From assembly GCA_016722465.1 (NCBI GenBank), contig JADKJC010000002.1:572501-636500 (forward strand): a stretch of DNA of 64,000 bases, written 5' to 3'. Shown in pieces: positions 35,883 through 45,542 of the stretch (positions are counted from its first letter, which is position 1; the number at the start of each line of letters is the position of its first letter). The position numbers were made by a program, and so were the translations under genes. The notes below the pieces were generated by a model. That model saw only the letters and a program-made list of their open reading frames with translations, did not search any database and was not told the DNA's origin. Origin of the DNA: Chitinophagaceae bacterium. Its GTDB lineage: Bacteria > Bacteroidota > Bacteroidia > Chitinophagales > Chitinophagaceae.

Positions 35883-36517
35883 TTGACAAGGACTTCAACT
35901 ATAACAACCCAATCACTTCCTGTAATGGAACATTTTTATACGTTGCAGGGTGAAGGTTTTCACCAGGGAAGGGCAGCTTACTTCGTTCGCCTGGGTGGGT
36001 GCGATGTTGGATGTGTATGGTGCGATGTAAAAGAAAGCTGGGATGTAAATGCACATCCTGAAATGACCGTGGATGAAATTGTAAATACAGTAGTTTTAAA
36101 TACACCTGCCGGTAAAAAGGACTGGTAATAATTACAGGTGGTGAGCCGCTCATGCACAATCTTACTGCATTAACATCAGCCCTACAGGCACAGGGATTTG
36201 AAACCAATATCGAAACCTCCGGCGCCCACCCATTAAGCGGCAGCTGGAACTGGATCTGTTTATCTCCTAAAAAATTCAAAGCTCCGTTACCAGATGTAGT
36301 ACCACATGCCAATGAACTCAAAGTAGTCATCTTCAATAAATCAGATTTTGAATGGGCAGAAACCTATGCAGCCATGGTGCCATCATCCTGCAAACTGTAT
36401 TTGCAACCGGAATGGGACAAGGCTTCCATTGTAACTCCTTTAATTATTGAATACATCAAGCAGCATCCTCAATGGGAATTGTCGCTCCAGATACATAAGT
36501 ACATCAATGTGCCATAG
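35883..36517 (+). CDS. queE: 7-carboxy-7-deazaguanine synthase, frameshifted
   Basis: Radical SAM enzyme of queuosine/preQ0 synthesis that turns 6-carboxytetrahydropterin into CDG. The first frame gives LPVMEHFYTLQGEGFHQGRAAYFVRLGGCDVGCVWCD, with the cluster motif CxxxCxxC, and ends GKKDW at a stop near 36126. The second frame holds LMHNLTALTSALQAQGFETNIETSGAHPL to the end. Restoring one G at 36124-36125 (TGG to TGGG) reads GKKDWVIITGGEPLMHNL, the expected SAM-binding GGEP. I put the start at TTG 35883 because family members have about a dozen residues before LPVMEHFY; the ATG at 35925 would begin at MEHFY. Joined length is about 210 residues. Confidence 0.88.
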
Positions 36518-36599
36518 ATTGGTTTACTAAGTTCCGCCATATAGAATTTTGGCATATATTTTTATATATTGTTGCTACCTTCATTCCTCAATTTCGACT

Positions 36600-38537
36600 A
36601 TGAAAAAAATTGACAGTGCTTGCTCTAAAACTCTTTTCTTATTCTTCATTTTTCATTTTTCATTTTTCACTTCCTACTCCCAATGGTACGATCCTGAAAA
36701 AGTAAACCCAAAAGCAATTGACCTGAATATACAGGCCAATGAAGCAGCAAGGGAAGGCAATTACATCGATGCGATCGCAAAGATCAACCAGGCACTTATT
36801 ATAGACAACAGGTTTGTGAATGCATATTTATCAAGAGCCGCTTATTATGGTGAACTGAAATATTATGATTCATCCTGTGCCGACTATGAAAAAAGCATTG
36901 CGCTGGATACAGTGTATTCCGCTAACTTTTTTTTGGCTTACTCCATTTCATTGGCAGGCCAGGGAAAATTTGACAAAGCGCTGGTTGCAGTCAATAATTT
37001 TTTGGGGAATAAAGGCCTGAACGAACGCAGCATCAAAGCCGCCAGCTACAGAAAATCGGCATACGAATTTGCCATTGAGTATGCTAAAAAGCACCCGGAT
37101 GGCAATTATGTCTTTGCGCCAAAAAACCTGGGCGACAACGTAAACTCTGCATATCCTGAATACTATCCATCCGTAACCATTGATGGCAACAAATTGGTTT
37201 TTACAAGGCGTGTGCAGGGTGATGAAGACTTTTATGAATGTAACAAAGTGAACGGGCAATGGAGCAAGGCTCAGCCACTGGGTGGCAAAGTAAATACCAA
37301 CCTGAATGAAGGCGCCCAGAATATTTCGCAGGATGGCGAATGGATCATCTTCACGGGTTGTAATTATCCAGAGGGGCAGGGCAGCTGCGATCTTTATATT
37401 TCTCATAAAACAAAAACAGGCTGGAGTGAAGCAGATAATTTAGGGCCCATCTTAAACACTGATTTTTGGGAATCAGCACCATCGCTTTCGCCTGACAAAA
37501 GAGATTTGTATTTCAGCAGCAGCCAGTCCGGTGGCTATGGCGGAAAAGATATCTGGGTGAGCCATCGCAATGAAAAAGGGAAGTGGAGCAGGGCAGAGAA
37601 TATTGGGCCAACAGTCAATACAAATGGTGATGAAAGTTGTGCATTTATGTATGCCGACAATCAAACCTTATTCTTTAACAGCAATGGGCACATGGGTTAT
37701 GGTTCCACAGATTTGTTTTACACAAAAAAACAGGGAGATACCGCATGGGCTGAACCCGTGAATCTTGGCTATCCCGTCAATACAATTGACGACGAAGGTT
37801 CCATGATAGTTGCTGCTGATGGCAAGACCGCCTATTATGCCAGTGAAGGAAAAGACAGCCGTGGTGCACTTGACTTGTACAGTTTTGAATTAAGGGAAGA
37901 TATCCGTCCGCCAAAAACCTTGTGGGTAAAAGGCCAGGTGTTTGACGCCAGAACAAAACAGGGATTGCCAAGTTCTGTTGAACTAACGGATATCAGGAGC
38001 CGCCAATTACTCAGCAAGGTTCAAACAGACGAAGAAGGGAATTATCTTACTACGTTACCCATCGGAAAAGATTATGCCTTCAATGTAAACAGGAAAGGTT
38101 ATTTATTCTTTTCAGAGAATTATGACCTGAGCACTGACAAAACTGATTCGGTATATACCGCCAACATTCCATTGCAACCGATTGAACCCGGCGCATCCAT
38201 CGTTCTTAAAAACATTTTCTTCGACACAAAGAAAACAGACCTGAAACCAGAGTCCATTACAGAACTGAACAGGGTGATCCAATTGATGAATGACAACCCA
38301 AATTTAAAGATCCTCATCAGCGGCCATACTGACAATGTGGGTAAACCACAGGATAATATATTACTCTCCAACAACAGGGCATTGGCCGTGGTGAAATACT
38401 TACTGGCCAGCCAGCAGATATCAAAAGATCGTTTGCAATTCAAGGGACTGGGCGCTGGTAAACCCATTGCCGACAACACCACTGATGAAGGGAAAGCAAG
38501 TAACAGGAGAACCGAGATGAGTGTTATCAGTAACTAA
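36600..38537 (+). CDS. PorE-like TPR/PD40/OmpA protein
   Basis: About 645 residues starting at ATG 36600 with a signal peptide (LFLFFIFHFSFFTSYSQ). Domains in order: TPR region (about 25-140), PD40/WD40-like propeller repeats (about 170-430: VTIDGNKLVFTRRVQGDEDFYE, APSLSPDKRDLYFSSSQSGGYGGKDIW), a carboxypeptidase regulatory-like domain (about 445-520: VKGQVFDARTKQGLPSSVEL) and a C-terminal OmpA peptidoglycan-binding domain (KILISGHTDNVG, NRRTEMSVI). This is the layout of PorE, which ties the T9SS to peptidoglycan, but similar paralogues are common, and the lipobox of PorE is not evident here. It lies between queE and dprA on the same strand. Confidence 0.88.
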   Translation: MKKIDSACSKTLFLFFIFHFSFFTSYSQWYDPEKVNPKAIDLNIQANEAAREGNYIDAIAKINQALIIDNRFVNAYLSRAAYYGELKYYDSSCADYEKSIALDTVYSANFFLAYSISLAGQGKFDKALVAVNNFLGNKGLNERSIKAASYRKSAYEFAIEYAKKHPDGNYVFAPKNLGDNVNSAYPEYYPSVTIDGNKLVFTRRVQGDEDFYECNKVNGQWSKAQPLGGKVNTNLNEGAQNISQDGEWIIFTGCNYPEGQGSCDLYISHKTKTGWSEADNLGPILNTDFWESAPSLSPDKRDLYFSSSQSGGYGGKDIWVSHRNEKGKWSRAENIGPTVNTNGDESCAFMYADNQTLFFNSNGHMGYGSTDLFYTKKQGDTAWAEPVNLGYPVNTIDDEGSMIVAADGKTAYYASEGKDSRGALDLYSFELREDIRPPKTLWVKGQVFDARTKQGLPSSVELTDIRSRQLLSKVQTDEEGNYLTTLPIGKDYAFNVNRKGYLFFSENYDLSTDKTDSVYTANIPLQPIEPGASIVLKNIFFDTKKTDLKPESITELNRVIQLMNDNPNLKILISGHTDNVGKPQDNILLSNNRALAVVKYLLASQQISKDRLQFKGLGAGKPIADNTTDEGKASNRRTEMSVISN

Positions 38538-38633
38538 TGGGCCGGTTTATTATTTTAGCGGTTTGTTTGTGCAATATGCGCCTTTGTATTTTTAAAAAAG
38601 TAAGTTATCTTTCTTAAAAATTCACCCCCCTAA

Positions 38634-39731
38634 ATGACCAATGATCTCCTATACCAAATAGCCCTCACCCTTGTGCCCAATATCGGCGATGTGCATGCCA
38701 AAGCACTCATAAATATTTATGGCAATGCTCAATCCGTTTTTAAAGCAAAAAGAAAGGACCTGGAAAACGTTGAAGGCATCGGTACCATCAGGGCAAACAG
38801 CATCAAGGCATTTGACAATTTCCAAAGCAGTGAAGATGAAATCGCCTTTATAGAAAAATACAAGATCGCCCCCTTATTTATTACTGATAAAAATTATCCT
38901 CAACGCTTAGTCAATTGTTATGATAGCCCTGTACTGTTGTACTACCGTGGCAATACAGACCTTAACACTTCAAAGATCATTTCCGTTGTTGGCACCAGGA
39001 ATAATTCTGACTATGGCAAAACTGTTTGTGAAAAATTAATTGAAGAACTGGCTGCAGAAAACATCCTGGTGATCAGTGGTCTTGCATTTGGCATTGATAC
39101 CATTGCTCACAAAGCCGCTTTAAAAAACAATTTACCAACAGTGGGCGTACTGGCGCACGGACTGGATAGAATTTATCCCTCACAAAATAAAAGCCTTGCA
39201 AAACAAATGGCAGCACATGGTGGACTGTTAACAGAATTTATCAGCAACACCAATCCTGACAAACAGAATTTTCCTAAACGCAACCGTATTGTAGCAGGAA
39301 TGTGCGATGCCGTAATTGTAATAGAAACAGGAAAAAAAGGCGGTTCACTGATCACTGCAGAACTGGGCAATAATTATAACAAAGATGTTTTTGCAATACC
39401 TGGGCGCATTGGAGACAGTAAGAGTGAAGGTTGTAATTATCTTATCAAAAACAATAAAGCGGCTTTAATAAATGGCGCAGCCGATCTGCTTGAAATGATG
39501 GGCTGGACCAGCACCAAACCCATAGTGAAAAAACAGCGGGAGTTGTTCATTGAATTAAGTCTGGATGAAAAAACAGTTATCGAAATTTTACAACAACAGG
39601 AAGCAGTGCATATTGATGAATTGTATTTTAAAAGCAGCCTCAGCAGCAGTGCAGTAGCGGCAGCTTTATTGATGCTTGAGATGCAGGGTATTGTTGCAAG
39701 TATGCCAGGGAAAATTTACAAGATGATTTAG
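38634..39731 (+). CDS. dprA: DNA-processing protein DprA
   Basis: 365-residue protein that binds incoming single-stranded DNA and loads RecA in transformation. An N-terminal HhH region (ALTLVPNIGDVHAKALINIYG and VEGIGTIRANSIKAF) precedes the Rossmann-like core with VVGTRNNSDYGKTVCEKL, GLAFGIDTIAHKAALKNN, FPKRNRIVAGM and GGSLITAELGNNYNKDVFAIPG. The C-terminal winged helix (EKTVIEILQQQEAVHIDEL) is present, so it is complete. Confidence 0.97.
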   Translation: MTNDLLYQIALTLVPNIGDVHAKALINIYGNAQSVFKAKRKDLENVEGIGTIRANSIKAFDNFQSSEDEIAFIEKYKIAPLFITDKNYPQRLVNCYDSPVLLYYRGNTDLNTSKIISVVGTRNNSDYGKTVCEKLIEELAAENILVISGLAFGIDTIAHKAALKNNLPTVGVLAHGLDRIYPSQNKSLAKQMAAHGGLLTEFISNTNPDKQNFPKRNRIVAGMCDAVIVIETGKKGGSLITAELGNNYNKDVFAIPGRIGDSKSEGCNYLIKNNKAALINGAADLLEMMGWTSTKPIVKKQRELFIELSLDEKTVIEILQQQEAVHIDELYFKSSLSSSAVAAALLMLEMQGIVASMPGKIYKMI

Positions 39732-39785
39732 TTGATCATTCATAAAGACTTAAAAGCCTTATGCAACAGAAAATGAAAGTGGTTC

Positions 39786-42700
39786 CTACCTTATCAGTAC
39801 CGCTGTTCCCTTCCTTGTAATAAACTCCCCTTTATAAGTTTCTCCCTGGGCCATCCATACATAAGTAGCAGGGTCCTGAGGAAAGCCTTTGTAAAAACCA
39901 TCCCAGCCTTTACCTAATTCAGTAGTTTCAAATACCAGGTTGCCGAGCCGGTTATACACTTTAAAATAACGAATAGATCTCATGCCCAATGCAATCGGTT
40001 TTAATACATCATTGCGGCCATCTCCGTTGGGAGAGAATGCCGTAGGCACGTAAAAACTTGGTGGCAACAGGTACACTTTTATTTTAACACTGTCTGTACC
40101 CACACAATTTTCAGGCAACTGCACCACGGTTACTTTATAGGTAATATCATCCTCCGGTGTTGCAATCGTTTTGGGAGCACCAACATCACTAAGCCAGCGG
40201 CCTGGGCTCCAGATGTACCGGTCACCGCCGCCTGCATTCATTTGTATAGCCTGTCCAATCACTATTGTAGTATCAGTAATGCCGGTTGTTGCCAGCACCG
40301 GTTGCCTTACCCTCACCCAGGTACTTGCAAATACCGGTTTAGGACATCCCCTGTTTTCGGTAACTGCAACTGTATATTGAACATCACCCGTAGGTTTTAC
40401 AGCAATAGGATCTGAGGAGGTAACACTGTTTAAAAAGCTTACCGGCGACCAACTGTAATTGCCTCCTCCTGTTGCATGGAGTATGGCAGAGTCGCCAAAG
40501 CAAATGCGCTGATCCGGGTTGATGGTAACAACAGGATAAGGCACCGTTCTGATGGTAACACTGTCCCTGCTCTGGCACTTGCCGATATTTCCAATTACCC
40601 GGTAAGTAATGAAACTATCCAGTGGTGTTACCACAGGATTTTTATCTGCTGTATTGTTGAGATATGTTGCTGGCGACCACTGATAACTCAATGCATCACT
40701 TACGGTTCTTAAATGAAAAGTATCGGTGCGGCAAATGGTGGTATCATTACCTGCATCAATGGTTACAAACAACTTTACATCTACAACAATTGAATCTTTA
40801 TTTACACAACCGAATGCATCTGTAAGGGTAGTGTAGTAAGTAGTAGGTACGTCCGGGCTAACCAGCGGGCTTGCAGCTGTGAGGTTATTGATCATATAAT
40901 CAGGAGTCCACACATAGCTGTTAGCGGGGTTAGTAATTAGCCGCAGCGTATCAATAGAGCAGATCAGGGTATCGTCAACTAAATTTGCTTCCGGCAGATC
41001 TCTTACCAATACAACAACAGAATCGGCTTTTGTTTTTGTACAGCCTGCAACACCTACAAACACTTTATAAATAGTGGTAACGGCAGGCGATGCAATGGGA
41101 TTTGAAATATCAGGGTTGTTTAAACCAGTAGCCGGAATCCATTGATAGCTCACTCCTCCACTTGCCTGCAATTGTGCAGTGGTTTGTCCCTTACAAATGT
41201 AAGTACCGGGGCCTGCTTCAGGAACTGCCAATGCTTTTACCGTAATATCTTTTGTGGCCGTGGCAGTACAACTGCGGCCCCACCTTGTAGTTAACCGGTA
41301 GGTGGTATTAACGGATGGAAATGCTTTGGTAACTTTTGCTGCAGGATCAGACACTGAACCAACAGGCGTCCACGACCAGCTAAGATTATTGGTGTAATTG
41401 CTGCTGGCAGTAAGTGTGATCGTATCTTCTGCACATATAACAACTGCAGAAGGGCTGATGCTTGTAGTAAGATCATTCACCGGGTTAACCCTCACCGTTT
41501 CTGAACTGGTACAGCCATCTGCATTCAGCTTTGCAGTATAGTTGGTTGCCACAGCAGGAAAAACAGTAGGTGTAGCCGTATTGGCATTAATAATATTGGT
41601 TGCAGGCGACCATGAAAAAATACCGGTACCTGTTGCCTTCAACATAACAGAATCCAGGCTGCAGTAAGTAGTATCTTTTGGAAATACACTCAGTGCCGGG
41701 TTGTCCTTGATGATCACTTCCCTTGTGGTAGAGTCGGTGCATCCAAAAGTGTTACTTACTATCAATTTAATAGTATAACTACCGGGATTACTGTAAGTAA
41801 ATGCTGGTGTTTTTAAATTGCTGGTATCGCTGGTAACCCCATTTACGCCAAAGTTCCAGCGCCAGCCGGTAACATTGCCATAATTGGTTCTTGTCTGATC
41901 AACAAACTGAACCGGCACACCCTTGCAATAAGGCGGATCAACATTAAAGCCAGGAAAAAAACCAGGATATACTTTTATGATGGTCGTCGCCGTATCAACG
42001 CAACCCGTGCCACGGTTAATGATCAGGGTTAATACAAACACACCTGTATCGGGATAGGTAAATGTTGGGTTTGGCAGGTTGGAGGTATCGTTCCGGAGAT
42101 TAGGTACGCCAAAATCCCAGAACCAGGTGTCAACACCAGCATTGGAACCAGAATTAAAAAAGTCACGGGTAAACCCATCGCAGGTTCTGTTATCCGGATT
42201 AATCTTCGCTTCGGGTATCACACAGTTCTTGACCTCCATGATAAAGTCCTTCTGATGTTCAGCAATATTAACGCCATTTCTCCATTCTCTCACAATCACA
42301 TTCACTACATATTTTCCCGGTGATGAAGGTGCTGTACCGGAAATAAGGCCGGAGACAGGATCAATATTTGCGGCATTTCCCAAGGGTGATAATCCAGAAT
42401 ATACACCGGAATAATTAACCGGGCCGTACAATGGATTGTCAGGGCCGTTAGCATCTTGTGCAGAGGTAAATGACCCACCATTGAATGCAGAAGAAAATTG
42501 ATAGGAAAGAGAGTCGCCATCAGGGTCAATTGCACCAAAATCCAGCCGGAAAGGACTGCTAAAACATACCAGTGAAGTATCTTTTAAATTCACAACAGCA
42601 TTGGAGTTATTACCAACCGGTAATATATTGGTGCCGGGCAAAATGGTTTCGTAAGTAGCACCGGGCACTCCGCTCAAAGTACCTGCATCCGATAACACAT

Positions 42701-43139
42701 TTAATGTAGATACCCTGCAGCAGGTTTGATAAGCCAGCCGGTAACCGGCAGCAGTATTGTTAAGTTGCACATCGGCTGTGTAGGTATTTACTTTATAACA
42801 AACCGTGGGCCTTATATCCAGGCAAGGCGGGTAAGTTGTGAGATCAATCAAAGGGTTGACACTAAGAGACAGTGTAACATTCTGTACCCTGTTATAAGGC
42901 TGAACATTATCAAAAATTCCAACGATAGGTGATGTAGGGGGACAAGCAACTGAACTACCATTTCCGCAAGCCTGGTTACATTCAGTAAACAAACGGAGTG
43001 TAACACGATACTTGCTGGTATTGGCAGATGTTCCGGGGCCGATATAGGTGTAAATAACCTCACCACCTACAATGTGTGAGGCGATTGAATCAGTAAAGGA
43101 AAACAACAGAAAAAGGAATACAGGTAAAATTCTATTCAT
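39786..43139 (-). CDS. Large T9SS type B cargo protein with PKD and Ig-like domains
   Basis: 1117 residues. Signal peptide (RILPVFLFLLFSFTDSIA), then a domain of about 300 residues beginning SHIVGGEVIYTYIGPG that is common at the start of gliding-associated surface proteins. PKD domains follow (about 320-480: DTWFWDFG and GWRWNFGVNG), then about seven Ig-like repeats with SWSPAT/YQWSPATYLNN patterns. The C-terminus (PTAFSPNGDGRNDVLKP to GTAVLIR) is the gliding motility-associated CHU_C/T9SS type B sorting domain. Proteins of this kind are secreted adhesins. The stop is close to dprA (54 bases) on the opposite strand. Confidence 0.9.
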   Translation of the reverse strand: MNRILPVFLFLLFSFTDSIASHIVGGEVIYTYIGPGTSANTSKYRVTLRLFTECNQACGNGSSVACPPTSPIVGIFDNVQPYNRVQNVTLSLSVNPLIDLTTYPPCLDIRPTVCYKVNTYTADVQLNNTAAGYRLAYQTCCRVSTLNVLSDAGTLSGVPGATYETILPGTNILPVGNNSNAVVNLKDTSLVCFSSPFRLDFGAIDPDGDSLSYQFSSAFNGGSFTSAQDANGPDNPLYGPVNYSGVYSGLSPLGNAANIDPVSGLISGTAPSSPGKYVVNVIVREWRNGVNIAEHQKDFIMEVKNCVIPEAKINPDNRTCDGFTRDFFNSGSNAGVDTWFWDFGVPNLRNDTSNLPNPTFTYPDTGVFVLTLIINRGTGCVDTATTIIKVYPGFFPGFNVDPPYCKGVPVQFVDQTRTNYGNVTGWRWNFGVNGVTSDTSNLKTPAFTYSNPGSYTIKLIVSNTFGCTDSTTREVIIKDNPALSVFPKDTTYCSLDSVMLKATGTGIFSWSPATNIINANTATPTVFPAVATNYTAKLNADGCTSSETVRVNPVNDLTTSISPSAVVICAEDTITLTASSNYTNNLSWSWTPVGSVSDPAAKVTKAFPSVNTTYRLTTRWGRSCTATATKDITVKALAVPEAGPGTYICKGQTTAQLQASGGVSYQWIPATGLNNPDISNPIASPAVTTIYKVFVGVAGCTKTKADSVVVLVRDLPEANLVDDTLICSIDTLRLITNPANSYVWTPDYMINNLTAASPLVSPDVPTTYYTTLTDAFGCVNKDSIVVDVKLFVTIDAGNDTTICRTDTFHLRTVSDALSYQWSPATYLNNTADKNPVVTPLDSFITYRVIGNIGKCQSRDSVTIRTVPYPVVTINPDQRICFGDSAILHATGGGNYSWSPVSFLNSVTSSDPIAVKPTGDVQYTVAVTENRGCPKPVFASTWVRVRQPVLATTGITDTTIVIGQAIQMNAGGGDRYIWSPGRWLSDVGAPKTIATPEDDITYKVTVVQLPENCVGTDSVKIKVYLLPPSFYVPTAFSPNGDGRNDVLKPIALGMRSIRYFKVYNRLGNLVFETTELGKGWDGFYKGFPQDPATYVWMAQGETYKGEFITRKGTAVLIR

Positions 43140-43254
43140 TGCTATAAAGGTAACAAGAAATAGACGAAGATTGTGCCAGAAAGGCTGCCTCCGGCTAATG
43201 TGCCGTTCAAAAAGAAAGATGTAACTTCAGAACGGACGGATGAACGGTTGCTTT

Positions 43255-44058
43255 TTATTGCACCGATAAAAAATCCAGCAGGATAGTATTCGATTTTTCG
43301 GTTTCCTCCCACATCCCCATATGTGCACTTTCTCTTAAAATATTTACATGCGATTGGGCTGGCAGGTAACACTGCCGCATGCTGCTCTCAAAAGGAATGG
43401 CCTGGTCATGTTCGCCAATTAAAAACAACACTGGCTTATTAAAACTTGTAAGCACATGGGTCCGGTCTGGCCTGGCAATCATTGCTTCATAATATTGTAT
43501 CAATGCTTCGGGAGAAAATTGTTTGCCAGCTTCTATTAATGCTTCAACTTTCTCAGGGTGCTGATCTTTGTACCGTTGTGTAAACAAACCGGGGGTACTT
43601 GTTTTTAAAAAATTGAAAGCGCCATTTTCTTTAATAAAATTGATCGCTTTTTTCCGGGTGGATATTTTCTCCTCCGGATCTGCAAAAGCGGAGGAATGAA
43701 ACAAACCGAAGCTTTTTAAGTACCGGGGATATTTTTCTGCAAAAGCCAATGTAACATACCCCCCCATGGAGTGGCCGATGAGAACAACCTCCCCTTTCTC
43801 CTTTTGGATTTCAATTTCAATCAGCTCTTTTATAACTTCTGCATAAGTTTCAATAGTTGCATTGGGAACAAATTCAGATTGACCGCTGCCAGGTATATCA
43901 GGCATAACCAGTTTGAAATTGTTTTGCAAAAATTCTATTTGAGATTGCCACACCATACCGTCTTCCCCAAAGCCATGCAGCAATATTACGGGCTGGCCAC
44001 TACCAGATACATTGTAACAGATATTTTTATTTTGAAAGAGGAAGCATTTTTCTTGCAT
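43255..44058 (-). CDS. Alpha/beta-hydrolase
   Basis: 267 residues from ATG 44058 (MQEKCFLFQNKNICYNVSGSG). The frame is open to 44220, but that would overlap the DUF4105 gene. It has the oxyanion HGFGEDGMVW, the nucleophile elbow GHSMGGYVTLAF (Ser), LFLIGEHDQAIPF with the acid, and a late SAHMGMWEE histidine. A small cap region lies between. Substrate unknown; resembles the esterase/MhpC branch. It is 11 bases downstream of the DUF4105 gene, likely cotranscribed. Confidence 0.85.
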   Translation of the reverse strand: MQEKCFLFQNKNICYNVSGSGQPVILLHGFGEDGMVWQSQIEFLQNNFKLVMPDIPGSGQSEFVPNATIETYAEVIKELIEIEIQKEKGEVVLIGHSMGGYVTLAFAEKYPRYLKSFGLFHSSAFADPEEKISTRKKAINFIKENGAFNFLKTSTPGLFTQRYKDQHPEKVEALIEAGKQFSPEALIQYYEAMIARPDRTHVLTSFNKPVLFLIGEHDQAIPFESSMRQCYLPAQSHVNILRESAHMGMWEETEKSNTILLDFLSVQ

Positions 44059-44069
44059 GGGACTCAGAT

Positions 44070-45221
44070 TTAGATGGCAGCATATTTTCGCAGGCTGCGG
44101 TAGATTAATAGCAAACAAATTGCCAACAATGAAATATTCAGTTGCTGTGGAATAAACATCCACATCATCAGCGCTATTAAAAGCCCTGCCACAGTGATGA
44201 GGAGGTATTTTTTGAGCCATTTCTTTTTACTGCTGATAAAGAATGCGGCAATGGCGTGTGTGGGCCATGCCCATATCAAATTATAGTTATTCTTACACAT
44301 ACTGTGGTCGGTGCCAAACCACATAAAACATAAGAGAATACCCAATACACCGGTAACGAAAAAAAGCAGTACATCAAACCCAGATAAAAAAGCGGCCCCC
44401 AATTTAGTTTTGAAAAAATCAAGCAGTACGATCGCCAACAGCAACAAACTAAAAACGATCAGCGGATTGAACCATGATTTGGGCTCTTCCATTTTTTCAT
44501 ACCGGTAAAGACTGGATTTAGATAATACCAAATGATTGCCATGATTACTACTGTCTAACGCTTTCATCAGGTTATCAGGCAGAAACTGCGATGTAGTTGC
44601 ATCCATCACCGCATCAGTGGGGGCGCCGAGTAAAATATCAATACCGAGTTTGCTCCATTCTTTATCATTTCTGTTAAGATATTCATGTATGCCATTCCGG
44701 AAGGTGGTGCCGGCCGGTACGATTGGATTGAATACTGGCTTATTCTTTTTGCTTCGGAAGATGATATCCCTCAACCTGGTGGTACAGTTGTCGAATAAAA
44801 AATCGTATTTGTAATATTTATTTTCTTCCTTAATATTTTTGTATAAAAATCTTTGAACAGCTATTTTTTCTTCCGCCGTAAGATTTAAAACCTGTTCAGT
44901 AATACCCCTGTTTGTCATTTGATATTCTTCTGCAAAATCCCTGAATTTAGCAGGCGATACGTAATACATCAACTTACCCTTTACGAATTTTGTATAAAAG
45001 CCGGGGTCATCAAAATCAAATGTGCCATAATTGAAAACGATATCCTGCACACTGCTGCTGTCTGTTACCCTTAATGCACTGTGTCCAAATGTGGAATACA
45101 ATTCATCGCCGGGGGTGCAGGTGAGCAGACTGATGCGGAGATGGGAGGAATCCTGTGCTGCAATACTGATTGGCAAATACACAATGGTGCAGAAGAATAA
45201 TTGCAGAAAGATTTTTTTCAT
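44070..45221 (-). CDS. DUF4105 membrane protein (Lnb N-terminal periplasmic domain)
   Basis: 383 residues. Signal peptide (KKIFLQLFFCTIVYLPISIAAQ), then a DUF4105 domain with LLTCTPGDELYSTFGHSALRV, FNYGTFDFDDPGFYTKFVKGKLMYYVS and the histidine/cysteine pair around YKYDFLFDNCTTRLRDI. This resembles the NlpC/P60-like periplasmic domain of the integral lipoprotein N-acyltransferase Lnb. About five membrane helices follow (from NPLIVFSLLLLAIVLLDFF). Whether it acylates lipoproteins is unproven; the family is common in Bacteroidota. Confidence 0.85.
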   Translation of the reverse strand: MKKIFLQLFFCTIVYLPISIAAQDSSHLRISLLTCTPGDELYSTFGHSALRVTDSSSVQDIVFNYGTFDFDDPGFYTKFVKGKLMYYVSPAKFRDFAEEYQMTNRGITEQVLNLTAEEKIAVQRFLYKNIKEENKYYKYDFLFDNCTTRLRDIIFRSKKNKPVFNPIVPAGTTFRNGIHEYLNRNDKEWSKLGIDILLGAPTDAVMDATTSQFLPDNLMKALDSSNHGNHLVLSKSSLYRYEKMEEPKSWFNPLIVFSLLLLAIVLLDFFKTKLGAAFLSGFDVLLFFVTGVLGILLCFMWFGTDHSMCKNNYNLIWAWPTHAIAAFFISSKKKWLKKYLLITVAGLLIALMMWMFIPQQLNISLLAICLLLIYRSLRKYAAI

Positions 45222-45508
45222 GTATTTATATATTTTCCACGCAATGATGGCAAAGGTTTTATTGCTGAATAAAGGTATGCGGTAAAAGTGAGTGACACAA
45301 CGATGTTGAGCAAAGTGATTAATGCTGGTAACAAAACTTTGCCTTCTTTATTTCACCTCATCCCCGAACTCCTTCTCCTTAATGAGAAGGAGCCACACTG
45401 AATATCTAATACAAACATTTTATCTTCCACATCTTCCTCTGTTCTTTAATCAGCAATATTTCATACCATCTGTAACTCAGCAATTGCTATAGACTTTAAT
45501 GCTCTGAA
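45222..45508. other. Non-coding gap upstream of the DUF4105 gene
   Basis: No gene is visible. A 9-bp hairpin CTCCTTCTC/GAGAAGGAG (45369-45392) lies in the middle of C/T-rich sequence (tttcacctcatccccg nearby). It resembles dispersed Bacteroidota intergenic palindromes rather than a known RNA. The DUF4105 promoter must lie between here and 45222 but no convincing -7 box was picked. Confidence 0.4.
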
Positions 45509-45541
45509 GCCCCTCCTTTGGAGGGGTTTGGGGAGGCTCCT
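45509..45541. repeat. GC-rich palindrome after the guaB stop
   Basis: CCCCTCC-TTT-GGAGGGG followed by TTTGGGGAGGC lies directly beyond the guaB stop. It parallels the palindrome after rpsL at 8996, so it looks like a dispersed family inserted at gene 3' ends. On the minus strand the hairpin lacks a T run. Confidence 0.5.
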
Positions 45542-45542
45542 C

